Positions 18,119 to 28,392 are shown, numbered from the stretch's first letter. The stretch: DNA of 64,000 nucleotides from Ruminiclostridium sufflavum DSM 19573 (GCF_003208175.1 NZ_QKMR01000017.1:33651-97650), one strand, 5' to 3'. Notes: generated by a model from the letters alone, not told the origin. A program made the numbers and translations.

Positions 18119-18761
18119 ATATAACTACCAAATAAATATGAAAGAGGAGAATAGCTTACTGTTTAAGAAAAGTATCAGAAAACTATTTGAGTCTACTTTT
18201 ATATTAAAGGATAAGGATGAAAAGTTATATTATTATGTGTCAAAGGAATCAAACAGGCGAGATATTTCGGAGTATTTGAAAATGATTGGATTTGACATCC
18301 TAGTTAATGATAAATGTAATGTTGCCATGCTTGTAGCAAGTGAGCAAGGTGAAGATACAGTTGGACTAAAACGTGCAAATATAATTACATTTAGCACATT
18401 ACAGTATCATTTACTATTGGTTCTTTGGGAAGTATATCTTGAAAATTTAGGATATGATGAGAAGAATTATGTTTCAAAAGGAGATCTGATAGATAAGATT
18501 AAATCATACGGAATTTATCCATCGGTTTCTGATTTGAAGGTTGCATTTAAATTATTTAAGAAATATAGTTTGATAAATTATGAGGAATATGATGATAGTG
18601 AGGATGCAAAAATACAATTATATCATTCATTACAGTTTGGCTGGGATATTCCACAGTTTAAAGCGGTGGTTGATGAACATTTAAAACCAGATAATTTGGA
18701 TGATGAGATAGATTCCATAGAAGAGGATAAAGCAGACTACGAGGAAGAGGAGAATGACTGA
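18111..18761 (+). CDS. jetB: Wadjet component JetB (DUF4194-like KITE protein)
   Basis: A 216-residue protein, ATG 18111, overlapping jetA by eight bases with GGAGGA upstream. JetB is a winged-helix KITE dimer that joins JetA to the JetC motor. Visible features are paired helix/strand units (LFESTFILKDKDEKLYYYVS; ITFSTLQYHLLLVLWEVYLE) and a very acidic C-terminal tail (residues 190-216). The stop overlaps the jetC start codon, indicating coupled translation. Confidence 0.82.
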   Translation: MSEYNYQINMKEENSLLFKKSIRKLFESTFILKDKDEKLYYYVSKESNRRDISEYLKMIGFDILVNDKCNVAMLVASEQGEDTVGLKRANIITFSTLQYHLLLVLWEVYLENLGYDEKNYVSKGDLIDKIKSYGIYPSVSDLKVAFKLFKKYSLINYEEYDDSEDAKIQLYHSLQFGWDIPQFKAVVDEHLKPDNLDDEIDSIEEDKADYEEEEND

Positions 18762-21700
18762 TGATATTGTTAAAAAATGTAAGATTAATTAATTGGTATG
18801 GATTTAGTAATATAACGGCACCAATTGGTTTTTTTACACTCATTGCCGGAAAAAACGGAAATGGAAAGTCCGTTATGCTGGATGCTATAAAATACGCAGC
18901 ATACGGTGATACTGTTTTTAATAAATCTTCAGATAGCAAAGGAGCAAGGACACTTTCTTCTTACACAAGAGGATTGTTAGATGCTACAGCAAAAACATAT
19001 ATGCGTCCTGCGGAGAAAATGCCGAATATTTATAGTCACATTGCATTGGAATATGATGATGATGTTTTGCAGAAAAAATTTGTATTAGGTGTGATAATTG
19101 AAACGAATGTAGCGGATAGTACGCAATCATATCGCTATGTTATAGATAAAAAAGGACTCACTGAAATAGAACATTTATATAAGGAAAAAGGTATGAATAA
19201 GCCATATAGTGGGGATGAATTCCAGAAAAAATATGGTATTACACTAATGAATAAAGAAAATGGAATTCTGAAGTTCATGCAAATGACAGGGCTTAAATTG
19301 AATATCGGTCAGACAAATACTTATCTAAGAAAATTACGGGGAATTATGACATATGACCCAGAGGCCAAAATAGATAAATTTATAAAAGAAAGTGTTCTTG
19401 AAGATAAAAAAGTTGATTTTTCTAAGCTGATTGAGGCTAAAGAGAATATCGGAAAATTGAATAGGACTTTTGATCAGATTCAGGCAGAAATTGAGGAGTT
19501 GGCAAAAATAATTGATGAGTATGATGGTTATGAATCCGAAAAAAACAGGCTGTTGATTGACGATATTAAAATGGTTTATAAGACTATAATAGAATTAAAA
19601 GAGGAGATAAAGCGTCAAGGACAAGAAAAAACTTTAGCAGAGAATAAAAAAGCCGAAGCAGAAAAAACACTGAAATTTATTGCAGAGAAAGAAACTGAAA
19701 CCGATAAGAAAATCAGGGAAGTAACATTGAGCTTGGATCAAATGGATTGCATGAAGCCAATTCAACAGGAAGAAGAGCACCTTACTAAACTACAAGATAA
19801 GAAGGAAGTACTGGTAAAAGAAAAGCGGAAATTGGAAGAATTTCAGTTAAAAGTAAGTGAAATTCTTGATGTTGTGTTTACTAGAGGCAGAAATGTGGAT
19901 AATAAAAGTATACTTGCCTCTTTATCAGGAAATGAGTTTTCAGTTGCAGAAAAAGAAAACGAAGTACATATGCTAAAGCAGCTTATAATGGAAGAGTATG
20001 AAAAAATAATTAAGGAGTTAGTTGATGTAAATAAGCAGGCAGAACAAATTGAGTACCAGATTTTGCAGCAGTTAAGGATTCTAGAAGATTGTAAAAGAAA
20101 TAGGAATGCGTACAATCAACTCCATGAATATGTTAATTTGAAAAATGAGATTAATCGCGAATTCGATAGAAGAGGCATTAAGTCAGAAGCGAAATTCGCA
20201 TGCGAATATGTCCTTGCCCTTAAGGATGAGGCTTGGAGAGAATCTATAGAATCGTTTTTAGGAAGACGGAGGTACAGTATATTAGTAGAACCTGAGTATT
20301 ATGACATTGCTGATAATATATTAAACAGTTCTAATAACAAGTATGCACATTTGTTTAATACTAAATTATTAATGAAGAAAAAAGTAGAGACCGAAGAAGA
20401 TTCGATAGTGAAACTTCTTTCTATTAAAAATCCAGTGGCACAGAAATATTTTGATTATCAATTAGGACGCATTAAAGCTGTTAATATCAATGAAGTAAAG
20501 AATTTTGAAAATGCAATATCAAAAGAAGGCCGCGTATCTATAGGGATGGATAGCTATTTTCTACGATTTGAAATGATTCAGTACTATTATTTAGGACAAG
20601 AGACATTTGAGCTTAATAGGATAAGAGCGGAAAAGGAAATCGTAAAACTAAGGCAGGTTAAGAAGGAAGTGTTAGAACAGAGATATACATTGGAACAAAG
20701 CAAAAATCAATTGAAGGATAGCGGGGATTACTTTAAAGAGTATACTTATGATGCTTTTCAGAAATACCAAATGGTATGTACTGAAATAAAAGAATCAGAA
20801 CAAGTACTGAAAAAATTAAGAGAAGCGCAGAAAGAAAACCGGGAATATATTGAGCTAAATCAGTTGAAAAGTGAGTTGCAAGAACAAATTGCAATAATCA
20901 AAAAGGATAGGGAAGAAAAATATTCAGAAAAAAGTATATTGGAAACACAAATAAATACTTTCACCAGTAGAATAAAAGAGCAGTCTGAAAAACTTGTCGG
21001 TGAAGAAAGGAGTTATTCAGAGCTTCAGATTACAGAATATACAGCGGTACAAAAAGCAACAGAGGCATACGACAAATTCATCGCAAATGGGTTAAAAGGT
21101 CTAGGTGGACTTATTGCTCCTGATACAAGAAGACGAATAAAAGACCGTATGGAGCAACACAAAAATGACCTACTGGTATTGCAAGGAGAATATAATGGAA
21201 AACGCCAGGAAGAAAGTAAACTGCCAACTGGACTTGAGTATAGAAAAGGTTATGAAAAACGGAAATCTCAAATATGGATGGATGATTTGCAAGAAGTACA
21301 ACAAAAGCTAAACGAACAAACAAGAAGGTATGAGGATATTTTTAAGAACGAGTTTGTGTTAACAATACTAAAATCATGCGATAAAGCGATGGACGATCTT
21401 AAACTGATCAATGCTGAGCTTGCAAAATTGAAATTTTCAACAAAGTATCAGTTCGATGTCGATTTAGTGCAGGATGCATCGGAATATGCAAAGGTAGTTG
21501 AATATGCAAAATATTTAGATGAGAGAGAACAGTTAGGCGGAACAAAAGGACAAGCTGTGTTTAGCATGTTTACTGCCTATTCAGATGAAGATGCAGAACG
21601 ACTTGAAAAAGATATTAAGGATATTATCAATGGGATTATTAATAAAAATAGGGATGAAGCAATTGAGAAATTTGCTGATTACCGAAATTATATGACATAT

Positions 21701-22078
21701 GAGATACTAATTAATAATGATACATTTAAAAATGCGAAATTGTCAAAACAAACAGGATACAATTCTGGGGCAGAGGTGCAGATTCCGTATTTGCTTATTT
21801 TGGCTTCGGCCCTATTACTGATTTATAATGAAAAAACGAACTCAACCAGACTGGTATTTATTGATGAACCTTTTGCTAAAATGGACCCTGGAAATGTAAA
21901 GTTAATGTTGGACTTTTTGCGTAAACAAAAATTGCAGATTATTTTCTGCTCTCCGGATAAGACAGAGTCTATTGGATGCGAATGTGAGGTGATACTTCCG
22001 GTTCTCAAAGTGAGACCGGATAATATGCAGCTTGGGATTGTACAATTCCACGAGGATAAAAAATATGGAAGACTATAA
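18761..22078 (+). CDS. jetC: Wadjet component JetC (SMC-like ATPase)
   Basis: A 1105-residue SMC-like ATPase. The Walker A motif GKNGNGKS is at residues 30-37 and the Walker B motif LVFIDEPFAKMD near residues 1029-1042. Between them lie two long coiled coils around a hinge-like region (near residues 480-640). JetC extrudes DNA loops and stalls on small circular DNA, presenting it to JetD. The key ATPase residues look intact. It begins at ATG within the jetB stop and ends 14 bases inside jetD. Confidence 0.92.
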   Translation: MILLKNVRLINWYGFSNITAPIGFFTLIAGKNGNGKSVMLDAIKYAAYGDTVFNKSSDSKGARTLSSYTRGLLDATAKTYMRPAEKMPNIYSHIALEYDDDVLQKKFVLGVIIETNVADSTQSYRYVIDKKGLTEIEHLYKEKGMNKPYSGDEFQKKYGITLMNKENGILKFMQMTGLKLNIGQTNTYLRKLRGIMTYDPEAKIDKFIKESVLEDKKVDFSKLIEAKENIGKLNRTFDQIQAEIEELAKIIDEYDGYESEKNRLLIDDIKMVYKTIIELKEEIKRQGQEKTLAENKKAEAEKTLKFIAEKETETDKKIREVTLSLDQMDCMKPIQQEEEHLTKLQDKKEVLVKEKRKLEEFQLKVSEILDVVFTRGRNVDNKSILASLSGNEFSVAEKENEVHMLKQLIMEEYEKIIKELVDVNKQAEQIEYQILQQLRILEDCKRNRNAYNQLHEYVNLKNEINREFDRRGIKSEAKFACEYVLALKDEAWRESIESFLGRRRYSILVEPEYYDIADNILNSSNNKYAHLFNTKLLMKKKVETEEDSIVKLLSIKNPVAQKYFDYQLGRIKAVNINEVKNFENAISKEGRVSIGMDSYFLRFEMIQYYYLGQETFELNRIRAEKEIVKLRQVKKEVLEQRYTLEQSKNQLKDSGDYFKEYTYDAFQKYQMVCTEIKESEQVLKKLREAQKENREYIELNQLKSELQEQIAIIKKDREEKYSEKSILETQINTFTSRIKEQSEKLVGEERSYSELQITEYTAVQKATEAYDKFIANGLKGLGGLIAPDTRRRIKDRMEQHKNDLLVLQGEYNGKRQEESKLPTGLEYRKGYEKRKSQIWMDDLQEVQQKLNEQTRRYEDIFKNEFVLTILKSCDKAMDDLKLINAELAKLKFSTKYQFDVDLVQDASEYAKVVEYAKYLDEREQLGGTKGQAVFSMFTAYSDEDAERLEKDIKDIINGIINKNRDEAIEKFADYRNYMTYEILINNDTFKNAKLSKQTGYNSGAEVQIPYLLILASALLLIYNEKTNSTRLVFIDEPFAKMDPGNVKLMLDFLRKQKLQIIFCSPDKTESIGCECEVILPVLKVRPDNMQLGIVQFHEDKKYGRL

Positions 22079-23330
22079 AGAAAAATTGTTAAAAACCTTG
22101 GTTGAAAAATATAGAAAAAGCAAAAAAGACAGTGGGGAAAACAAGGTTTCAAAACGTACAGTGATGAAACCTACGGAGTTGTACAAGAATTATTATGACA
22201 ATGATGGAGATTTGGAGACAATATATTCAATAAATGAATTGATAATCGAGTATAAGAATAAAGGTTTTATTTCTTTTGATCAAGCTGGATTTGGATATGA
22301 AATTGATAGAGTTTATCTAATAGACGAAAAAATAGAGGAAGTTGAGAACTATTTATGTAAGAACTATGAATATCAATCAAAACATGAAAAAATGCAATAT
22401 ATACGAAATATTATAGATAAGTATAGTGGTATAACGCCAATAGCAACAGAAGAATGTGAAAAACTTAGGATGGAATTGAATAGGAACAGAATTCCCCGTA
22501 ATTTTGAACTACAAGAGGATATACTGAAGGCGCTCATATTTATTGAAAAAAATGAAATAGATATATATTTACGAGAAGCATCTATGTTTATTTATGGATC
22601 ATCAAAATATTTAGAAGAAAATACATTGGATGTAGTATGCAAAATGTTAAGACACTATAAAAAAAGACCTTGCAGCGAGAATGAAATTATGGATGAAATA
22701 CTACAAAACTTTCATATTACAAGAGAAGAACAAAAAATTTGCATTAAGGGAGATTGTACTATATATTTTTCAGGAACTGTATTAGAGTTAAAGTACCTAA
22801 AAAATGGTATTGAATTTAGTACAGAAGAAATAGAAAGTATTGAGAAAATTGTAGTTAATTCAGTAGAATTTGTTACAGTAGAAAATAAAACCTCATTTAA
22901 TCGCTATTTGGCGGAGAATGCAGTTGTTTTTTATCTTGGGGGGTATATGACAAGATATCAAAGAAACTTTCTGTATTTGATTTATCAAAATAATAAAAAG
23001 AAGAAGTATTATCATTTTGGTGATATCGATGCGGGAGGCTTCTACATTCATGAACATTTATGTCGTATGACAGGAATCCCATTTCGGCTGAAGTATATGT
23101 CAATTGAGCAGCTAAAAGATGAGAGATACCTTAGCTGTTTACAAAAGTTAACTTACAATGATATTAAAAGGTTAAAATTACTAAGTGAAAAAGAGGATTA
23201 TAAAGAGGTTGTAAGCTATATGTTACGGTATAAGGTTAAGTTAGAACAAGAAATCGTAAGTTATTACATGAGTGTTCCAAAAGAATTATACGATAAGCAG
23301 ACAGCTGATAAAGTTTACGTATATTTATAG
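22065..23330 (+). CDS. jetD: Wadjet component JetD (Toprim nuclease)
   Basis: A 421-residue nuclease subunit. I chose ATG 22065, which has AGGA upstream, overlapping jetC by 14 bases. The N-terminal part corresponds to DUF3322 and the C-terminal part to the Toprim-like DUF2220. The Toprim glutamate is in VENKTSF near residue 271, and the metal-binding acidic motif is HFGDIDAGGF near residues 315-324. JetD cuts circular DNA recognised by JetABC, which removes plasmids. All catalytic motifs are present, so the system could be active. Confidence 0.9.
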   Translation: MEDYKEKLLKTLVEKYRKSKKDSGENKVSKRTVMKPTELYKNYYDNDGDLETIYSINELIIEYKNKGFISFDQAGFGYEIDRVYLIDEKIEEVENYLCKNYEYQSKHEKMQYIRNIIDKYSGITPIATEECEKLRMELNRNRIPRNFELQEDILKALIFIEKNEIDIYLREASMFIYGSSKYLEENTLDVVCKMLRHYKKRPCSENEIMDEILQNFHITREEQKICIKGDCTIYFSGTVLELKYLKNGIEFSTEEIESIEKIVVNSVEFVTVENKTSFNRYLAENAVVFYLGGYMTRYQRNFLYLIYQNNKKKKYYHFGDIDAGGFYIHEHLCRMTGIPFRLKYMSIEQLKDERYLSCLQKLTYNDIKRLKLLSEKEDYKEVVSYMLRYKVKLEQEIVSYYMSVPKELYDKQTADKVYVYL

Positions 23331-23393
23331 AAATACCTTCTTCAAGTTGCAACTGTTATTTAGAAAGTTATATGAAGAAATGGAAGTATAATA

Positions 23394-23547
23394 GCACTCA
23401 GAAGAAAAGGCAGCTATTCAGACGTAATCTAGGATGTTGTAATATGTAAAAAGACTGAATATTTGGTTGTTTTTTCTTGTGAAAAACTTCCCATAGGGGT
23501 AAAATTGAAGTATCAATGTTGTTGATACTGTTGTGCCTATTGGGAGG
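23394..23547 (+). repeat. 154-bp direct repeat, copy 2 (right of the Wadjet segment)
   Basis: Second copy of 15535-15688. Its first 38 bases carry a decayed end of the 130-residue gene, in which an in-frame TAA has arisen earlier. The shared leader ending in CCTATTGGGAGG gives the next gene its ribosome site. Homologous recombination between the copies would delete 7859 bases, including all jet genes. Confidence 0.9.
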
Positions 23548-23554
23548 TAGAAAT

Positions 23555-25210
23555 ATGCTTACTGTTGAGCAGTATATTTCACAGATGAAGAAAAAGGACA
23601 AACTGGATGAATTCAATTTTCAGAATCATGCTGAAAACATGACAGCAATAATAAAGTATGTCATGGATTATTTTAATACCTATCTTAATCCTGAAGCTTA
23701 TGACTATGAAAATATAAAGGTTGAACAAACTCTTTTAAAAATAGATCAAGAGATTGGTAACTCATATCCCAAAAGCAAAGATTTTATATTTCGATATTAT
23801 AAAGAATCCAAAAGCCGCATAGATCGGACATTAAAAAATTACATATCTGATTTAAAATATTATAATTTATTTTACTGTAAAGAAGACTACGAAAATGCAG
23901 TTGATGCATTTTGTAATAGCTCAAAAGTAAAAGGAACTGGTGTTGAAAATTATAAAGAGGAATTGGCAGTATTAGCACAAGAGATTAAAGATAATGAGAC
24001 TGAGAAGCCTTCTTTCTCAGACTACAGGTATCTTGATGATTTGTTAATAGGCTGGGTTAAGAGTACATACAGAGAATATAAAGTAAATATACTACAATAT
24101 ACAGAAGATTATATATGGAAATATAATGAACGATATATTGAAAGAAAGTATGCAAGGGAATCCGATACACATTACCATATTAACCGGTATAATCACAGAT
24201 ATAACAATAATCCATTTTCGATTGAGGAAGTGTACCGGGAGAATTGCCACCGTCCATTTATAGAAGGGAAAAAGGGTGAGCTTGAAATGATCATGATGCA
24301 TGATTGGATTTTTGATCATGTAGAAGATCCAGATTACTGGTCTGAGTATGTTAATCTTTGTATATCAACTCAGAGAGTCAAAATAGTAAAAAAAATTAAT
24401 ACTCTGATTCCGGTAAAAGTTAAAGATATTGCATACCCTCCAGATGTTCAATGCGGTAAAACCTTTATCGAAACATTCAATGGTTTTATTAGTAATGATC
24501 CAGGTAAATCATATATCCTCAGGTTAACATATAATAAGGAAAATGACCTTATCTGGAAAGATGAAAAAGAACTAAAATGCGTTATCAGTAATTTATATGA
24601 AGCTTTTTCAAAATATTGTCCTCCTGATGTAATAGAGATATTCCCACCTATACGATCAAATAACTATGGCGAAGAAGATTTTTTTCAAAAGTATAACATA
24701 TTAGAAAAAGCTATGAAAAAATATTCTAATGTGAAGATTGTTATGGTTAACGGTCCCGAGAGGTACTATTCAAAACCTAAATACCTGATGCAGACAGTTG
24801 AGGACATATTAAATATAAGAAAGACCATAAAAGAGAGAAAATATCATATGAAACTTGCAATTGATATCTCTTCGCTTTTTAAAAAGAAATGCTATGGAAA
24901 TGAACTTGAAGAGAAATTGGACAAGTTAAGTGAAATAAGAAATAGTATATTGGGAATTCACTTGTCAAATATTCATGACGTTTATAGTATTTTTAGAGAA
25001 ATACGAAAAGAAGATGATGTCTATTTAAATACGCATGGCTATCATCAATTTTCGGATTTTCTTGGTGGTATTTCTGCACTTTTCAATGATAATTTGCAAC
25101 GTTACTTTGTTCCGGAAAGTGTAGCTGGCAGTGAAGACCTTGAGGAGCTTATAGATGTTCTATTAAGAGGAGGATTTTCATTCTGCGCAGAGGAGCAAAA
25201 ATATGTATAA
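23555..25210 (+). CDS. Unknown protein with TIM-barrel-like C-terminal domain
   Basis: A 551-residue protein, ATG 23555, with GGGAGG from the repeat leader. I do not recognise the family. The N-terminal 220 residues are helical and rich in lysine and tyrosine. Residues ~370-540 alternate strands and helices, with VKIVMVNGPERY, MKLAIDISSLF, ILGIHLSNIHDVY and LNTHGYHQFSDFL. The spacing of E, D, H and H after successive strands suggests a xylose-isomerase or AP-endonuclease-2-like barrel with a metal site. The stop overlaps the next gene by eight bases, so the two proteins probably act together. Confidence 0.6.
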   Translation: MLTVEQYISQMKKKDKLDEFNFQNHAENMTAIIKYVMDYFNTYLNPEAYDYENIKVEQTLLKIDQEIGNSYPKSKDFIFRYYKESKSRIDRTLKNYISDLKYYNLFYCKEDYENAVDAFCNSSKVKGTGVENYKEELAVLAQEIKDNETEKPSFSDYRYLDDLLIGWVKSTYREYKVNILQYTEDYIWKYNERYIERKYARESDTHYHINRYNHRYNNNPFSIEEVYRENCHRPFIEGKKGELEMIMMHDWIFDHVEDPDYWSEYVNLCISTQRVKIVKKINTLIPVKVKDIAYPPDVQCGKTFIETFNGFISNDPGKSYILRLTYNKENDLIWKDEKELKCVISNLYEAFSKYCPPDVIEIFPPIRSNNYGEEDFFQKYNILEKAMKKYSNVKIVMVNGPERYYSKPKYLMQTVEDILNIRKTIKERKYHMKLAIDISSLFKKKCYGNELEEKLDKLSEIRNSILGIHLSNIHDVYSIFREIRKEDDVYLNTHGYHQFSDFLGGISALFNDNLQRYFVPESVAGSEDLEELIDVLLRGGFSFCAEEQKYV

Positions 25211-26513
25211 TGAAGATGATTTTCTTAAGGAAAGAGAAAAGCTTTTTAATGAGGTGTGGAATGAGCCAATGACAACAGTCGCAAAGCGTTATGGCTTATC
25301 TGATAATGGATTGCGAAAAAGATGCATTAAGCTGGATATACCTCTTCCGCCTGTAGGCCATTGGGCAAAGCTCCAAGCAGGTAAGGAGTCGGTTCCAAAG
25401 CCTAAATTACCACCTATGAAAATAATAAAGCAAACAATAATTGATGAAGATAAAAAGCATGTTATAGAATTCGAAGATATCTGTGAAAAAACAGATAGCG
25501 AGCTTGAGAGTGCTGATGTGATGGGACTGTTAACTCCAGAATCAAAAGAGAAGTTTATACAATGGTGCCAAAAGATACAGGTTCCGAAGAAAATAGATAA
25601 CTATAGCCAATTAATAAATGAATATCAAAAAGAAATTGAATATAGAAAAGCAAGAGATAAAGAGCATGTATTTCATGAGAATTTTAGATATACCGAATTC
25701 TATTGGACTACTCATTATAAAACACCATATCGTGTTAACGTAGCTATTCTGCCGATAACAGTCTCGGAAAAACAAAGCAGTCGAGCATTGAGAATAATGG
25801 ACACATTAATTAGTTCGGTCAGTGAATTAGGCGGAAAGGTATATGTTAATCGTGGTGACAAGGATAATGCTACATTCACGGTTTTTAATCATGACTTTTC
25901 TTTCTATATGAATGAAATCATGATAAAGCGTAGAGAAAAACTGCTGAAATCTAATGAAGGCATTTCATATACAGAGTTCAAGCCAATGTATGAAAAGCAG
26001 TACAGTGGGCTACTGAAAATTGATTTTACTGAGCTCTCTGACAACAGGGCTAGAGAAAAATCATCCCAAAGTTTGCATTTCCAAGATTCTTTAGAGGAGC
26101 CTCTTGAAAAACAATTTGGTGAAGTTTTTATATCTTTGTTTAAAATTGCAAATGAAGCTGCAATTGCTAGATATATTGCAGAGCGAGAATACGAAAAAAG
26201 AATAAAGGAAGAACAGAGGCTGCGTGAGATTGAAGCGGAGAACTTAAGGGAAAAACAGAGAACAGAAGCAAGAAATCAACGAAGGATTAAATTTAATCAG
26301 AATATAGACCGCCATATTGATGAATGGTTTAAGTACCAGAATATTAAGAAATATATAAATGACCTAAATGAGCATTTGCCAACAATAACTGATTTAGAAG
26401 AAAAGGAAATATTAGCTGATTATCTTCTGTTATTACGAGATAAAGCGGAGAAAGCGAATCCGATTAATAATGTTATTAAAGAAATAAGATTACTTAAAGA
26501 TGATGAGAGTTAA
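25203..26513 (+). CDS. HTH protein coupled to the TIM-barrel-like gene
   Basis: A 436-residue protein. Residues 10-65 contain EKLFNEVWNEPMTTVAKRYG followed by LSDNGLRKRCIKLDIPLPP and VGHWAK. This helix-turn-helix pattern recurs in many bacterial hypothetical proteins, often near mobile elements. Residues 330-375 are a charged coiled coil (EKRIKEEQRLREIEAENLRE). The rest has no motif I know. ATG 25203 lies inside the end of the previous gene. The gene is followed at once by a terminator, so the operon appears to have just two genes. Confidence 0.6.
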   Translation: MYNEDDFLKEREKLFNEVWNEPMTTVAKRYGLSDNGLRKRCIKLDIPLPPVGHWAKLQAGKESVPKPKLPPMKIIKQTIIDEDKKHVIEFEDICEKTDSELESADVMGLLTPESKEKFIQWCQKIQVPKKIDNYSQLINEYQKEIEYRKARDKEHVFHENFRYTEFYWTTHYKTPYRVNVAILPITVSEKQSSRALRIMDTLISSVSELGGKVYVNRGDKDNATFTVFNHDFSFYMNEIMIKRREKLLKSNEGISYTEFKPMYEKQYSGLLKIDFTELSDNRAREKSSQSLHFQDSLEEPLEKQFGEVFISLFKIANEAAIARYIAEREYEKRIKEEQRLREIEAENLREKQRTEARNQRRIKFNQNIDRHIDEWFKYQNIKKYINDLNEHLPTITDLEEKEILADYLLLLRDKAEKANPINNVIKEIRLLKDDES

Positions 26514-26531
26514 ATGCTAAAGCATTTTTTT
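26513..26531 (+). terminator. Rho-independent terminator
   Basis: AATGCT at 26513-26518 and AGCATT at 26521-26526, followed by a run of T. It begins inside the stop codon of the HTH gene and separates the two-gene unit from the next operon. Confidence 0.7.
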
Positions 26532-26703
26532 AGGTAATGATACCCCTTTATGTAATAAACGTATAGGTATTAAATGAAATGAAAAAAATCGGTTTAGGTA
26601 ACAATGTGGCAAATTAAAGGATAAAAGGTATTAAATGTCGAAGAATTTATTGCAGAGATTTTAAGACAATGTATAAATAATGCATCTAGGAAGGACGAGT
26701 AAA

Positions 26704-28338
26704 ATGCCGCGAAAAAAGGATGAACAGCCTACATATGATTACAATATTTATCAAATACCTATTGATAAGGCAGATGAATTTATCTCCTTCCTTGAAGAAC
26801 GTAAATTTGAGGAGATTCCATTAAGACAAGAATTAATAGAGAATCCAGAAGGATTTGCTTTTACTCTTATGTTTTGTGATAAGGATAATCAAAAAGGCTC
26901 GCCATGGGTGAAGTTACTTTCGTCTTGTTCAGAATGTGATTTAACACAACAGCTAAAAATTTATGGAGCAGCACTAATTTGTAAAGATGCTACAACTTGT
27001 TTTGTTGTGTCGTATGGGAATGCTCATTTCTATGTAAGTAACTATTGTGATTACAATTTTGGCATATCAGTTGCTGAACGTTTAATTAATTTAGAAAGTG
27101 TTCGCGCTCAACAAAATGTTTCACACGGTAGCAAATTAAACAAGATGCATATAGATTATTTTGGTGGTGCATTTTTATCTTACAGGAGCGGCGAAATACC
27201 AACATACATTCGTGGTAAGAGTATTAATAAAAATGACTGGGGAGAATATATAAATTGCGGAACATCAGCACAATTTAAGTGGGGAGAAAAGCCACTTGAA
27301 ATTGGTAAAAAGCTGAAGAGTTTAGAAACTGCTATTAAAGCCTTATCTTCAGTGTCTTTGCCAAGGTTAACACAACTTGATGATGAACAGGACTGTGATA
27401 AAATAGAAGATCTTTTTCAACAATTGGCAAAAGCAATAGATGAATATGACGAGTCAAAGCTAAAGACCAGCTTGGTAAATGTTCCCTCCTTCTATATGGT
27501 AGGTACAAAAATTGTACAGAACGATTCTATACAATTTAAAATATCTTGTAATTACAAGCGAGCTCAATATAGTGGCGAATTAAATATCATTTCTATAAAA
27601 AACTTTTTAGATGAAAAGAAACTGAATGTTTATGATGTAATTAAAGACATAAATATAGCTGTGGAATACAGTAATAACCAATGGACTAATAGTAAACCCT
27701 TAATAGATTATCTGGAATTTATTACAACAGATAATTTCTGTCTACAAAATGGCAAATGGTGCTCATTTAACTCGGCATACGTGGAACGAATATTACAGGA
27801 CGCTAATAGGATTTCATTTTCAAATCATACTGATGATGATTTGAAATTTGACAAAAAAGATTTAATATCTTTTGCGAAAGCAAAGGGAATTTATAAAGAT
27901 GGTGATATACAACCATATGAGACATATTATAATGAATTTTTAGCGCACAAACTAAAAGCTATTTGTGTTCACCCACAAACAGTTAGTGCAGATATAAACG
28001 CTGATGGAAGATATAAATATGAGATATGTGATTTGTTTTTAGATGGCGCAATGTATTTTGTCAAAATTGGTGCACCTGCTGATTTTGCATATGCAGTTGA
28101 TCAAGCCATGCTGACATTGGATAAGGTAGAAAATAATTACGGGTTTATTGAATTACCAACAGGAGTATCAGTTGAACCAAAGGAATTTAAATTGGTCTTG
28201 ATTTTTGAAAGCAGGAAAACTGTGGTAGGAAAATGGGATGACATTTTTTCAATAAACTTTTTAATACATTTATCAGAGCTTAAGCAAAGGTTAAATATTA
28301 CTGACATAAAGCTAAGTGTAGATTTTTGCTATAGTTGA
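26704..28338 (+). CDS. DUF6119 / TIGR04141-like protein
   Basis: A 544-residue protein, ATG 26704, with AGGAAGGA upstream. The N-terminal pattern YNIYQIPIDKADEFISFLEE, followed by PWVKLLSSC near residue 75 and a conserved GNAHFYVSNYCDYNFGI segment, fits the sporadically distributed TIGR04141/DUF6119 family. This family is common in defence islands and its biochemical role is not settled. It is the first gene of a run of five with gaps of 55-85 bases, and is probably co-transcribed with the Shedu-like gene. Confidence 0.7.
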   Translation: MPRKKDEQPTYDYNIYQIPIDKADEFISFLEERKFEEIPLRQELIENPEGFAFTLMFCDKDNQKGSPWVKLLSSCSECDLTQQLKIYGAALICKDATTCFVVSYGNAHFYVSNYCDYNFGISVAERLINLESVRAQQNVSHGSKLNKMHIDYFGGAFLSYRSGEIPTYIRGKSINKNDWGEYINCGTSAQFKWGEKPLEIGKKLKSLETAIKALSSVSLPRLTQLDDEQDCDKIEDLFQQLAKAIDEYDESKLKTSLVNVPSFYMVGTKIVQNDSIQFKISCNYKRAQYSGELNIISIKNFLDEKKLNVYDVIKDINIAVEYSNNQWTNSKPLIDYLEFITTDNFCLQNGKWCSFNSAYVERILQDANRISFSNHTDDDLKFDKKDLISFAKAKGIYKDGDIQPYETYYNEFLAHKLKAICVHPQTVSADINADGRYKYEICDLFLDGAMYFVKIGAPADFAYAVDQAMLTLDKVENNYGFIELPTGVSVEPKEFKLVLIFESRKTVVGKWDDIFSINFLIHLSELKQRLNITDIKLSVDFCYS

Positions 28339-28392
28339 TGTTAATCAAATTGATTGAATTATAAAAACTACCAGAAAAAAAGGAAACTGTGT

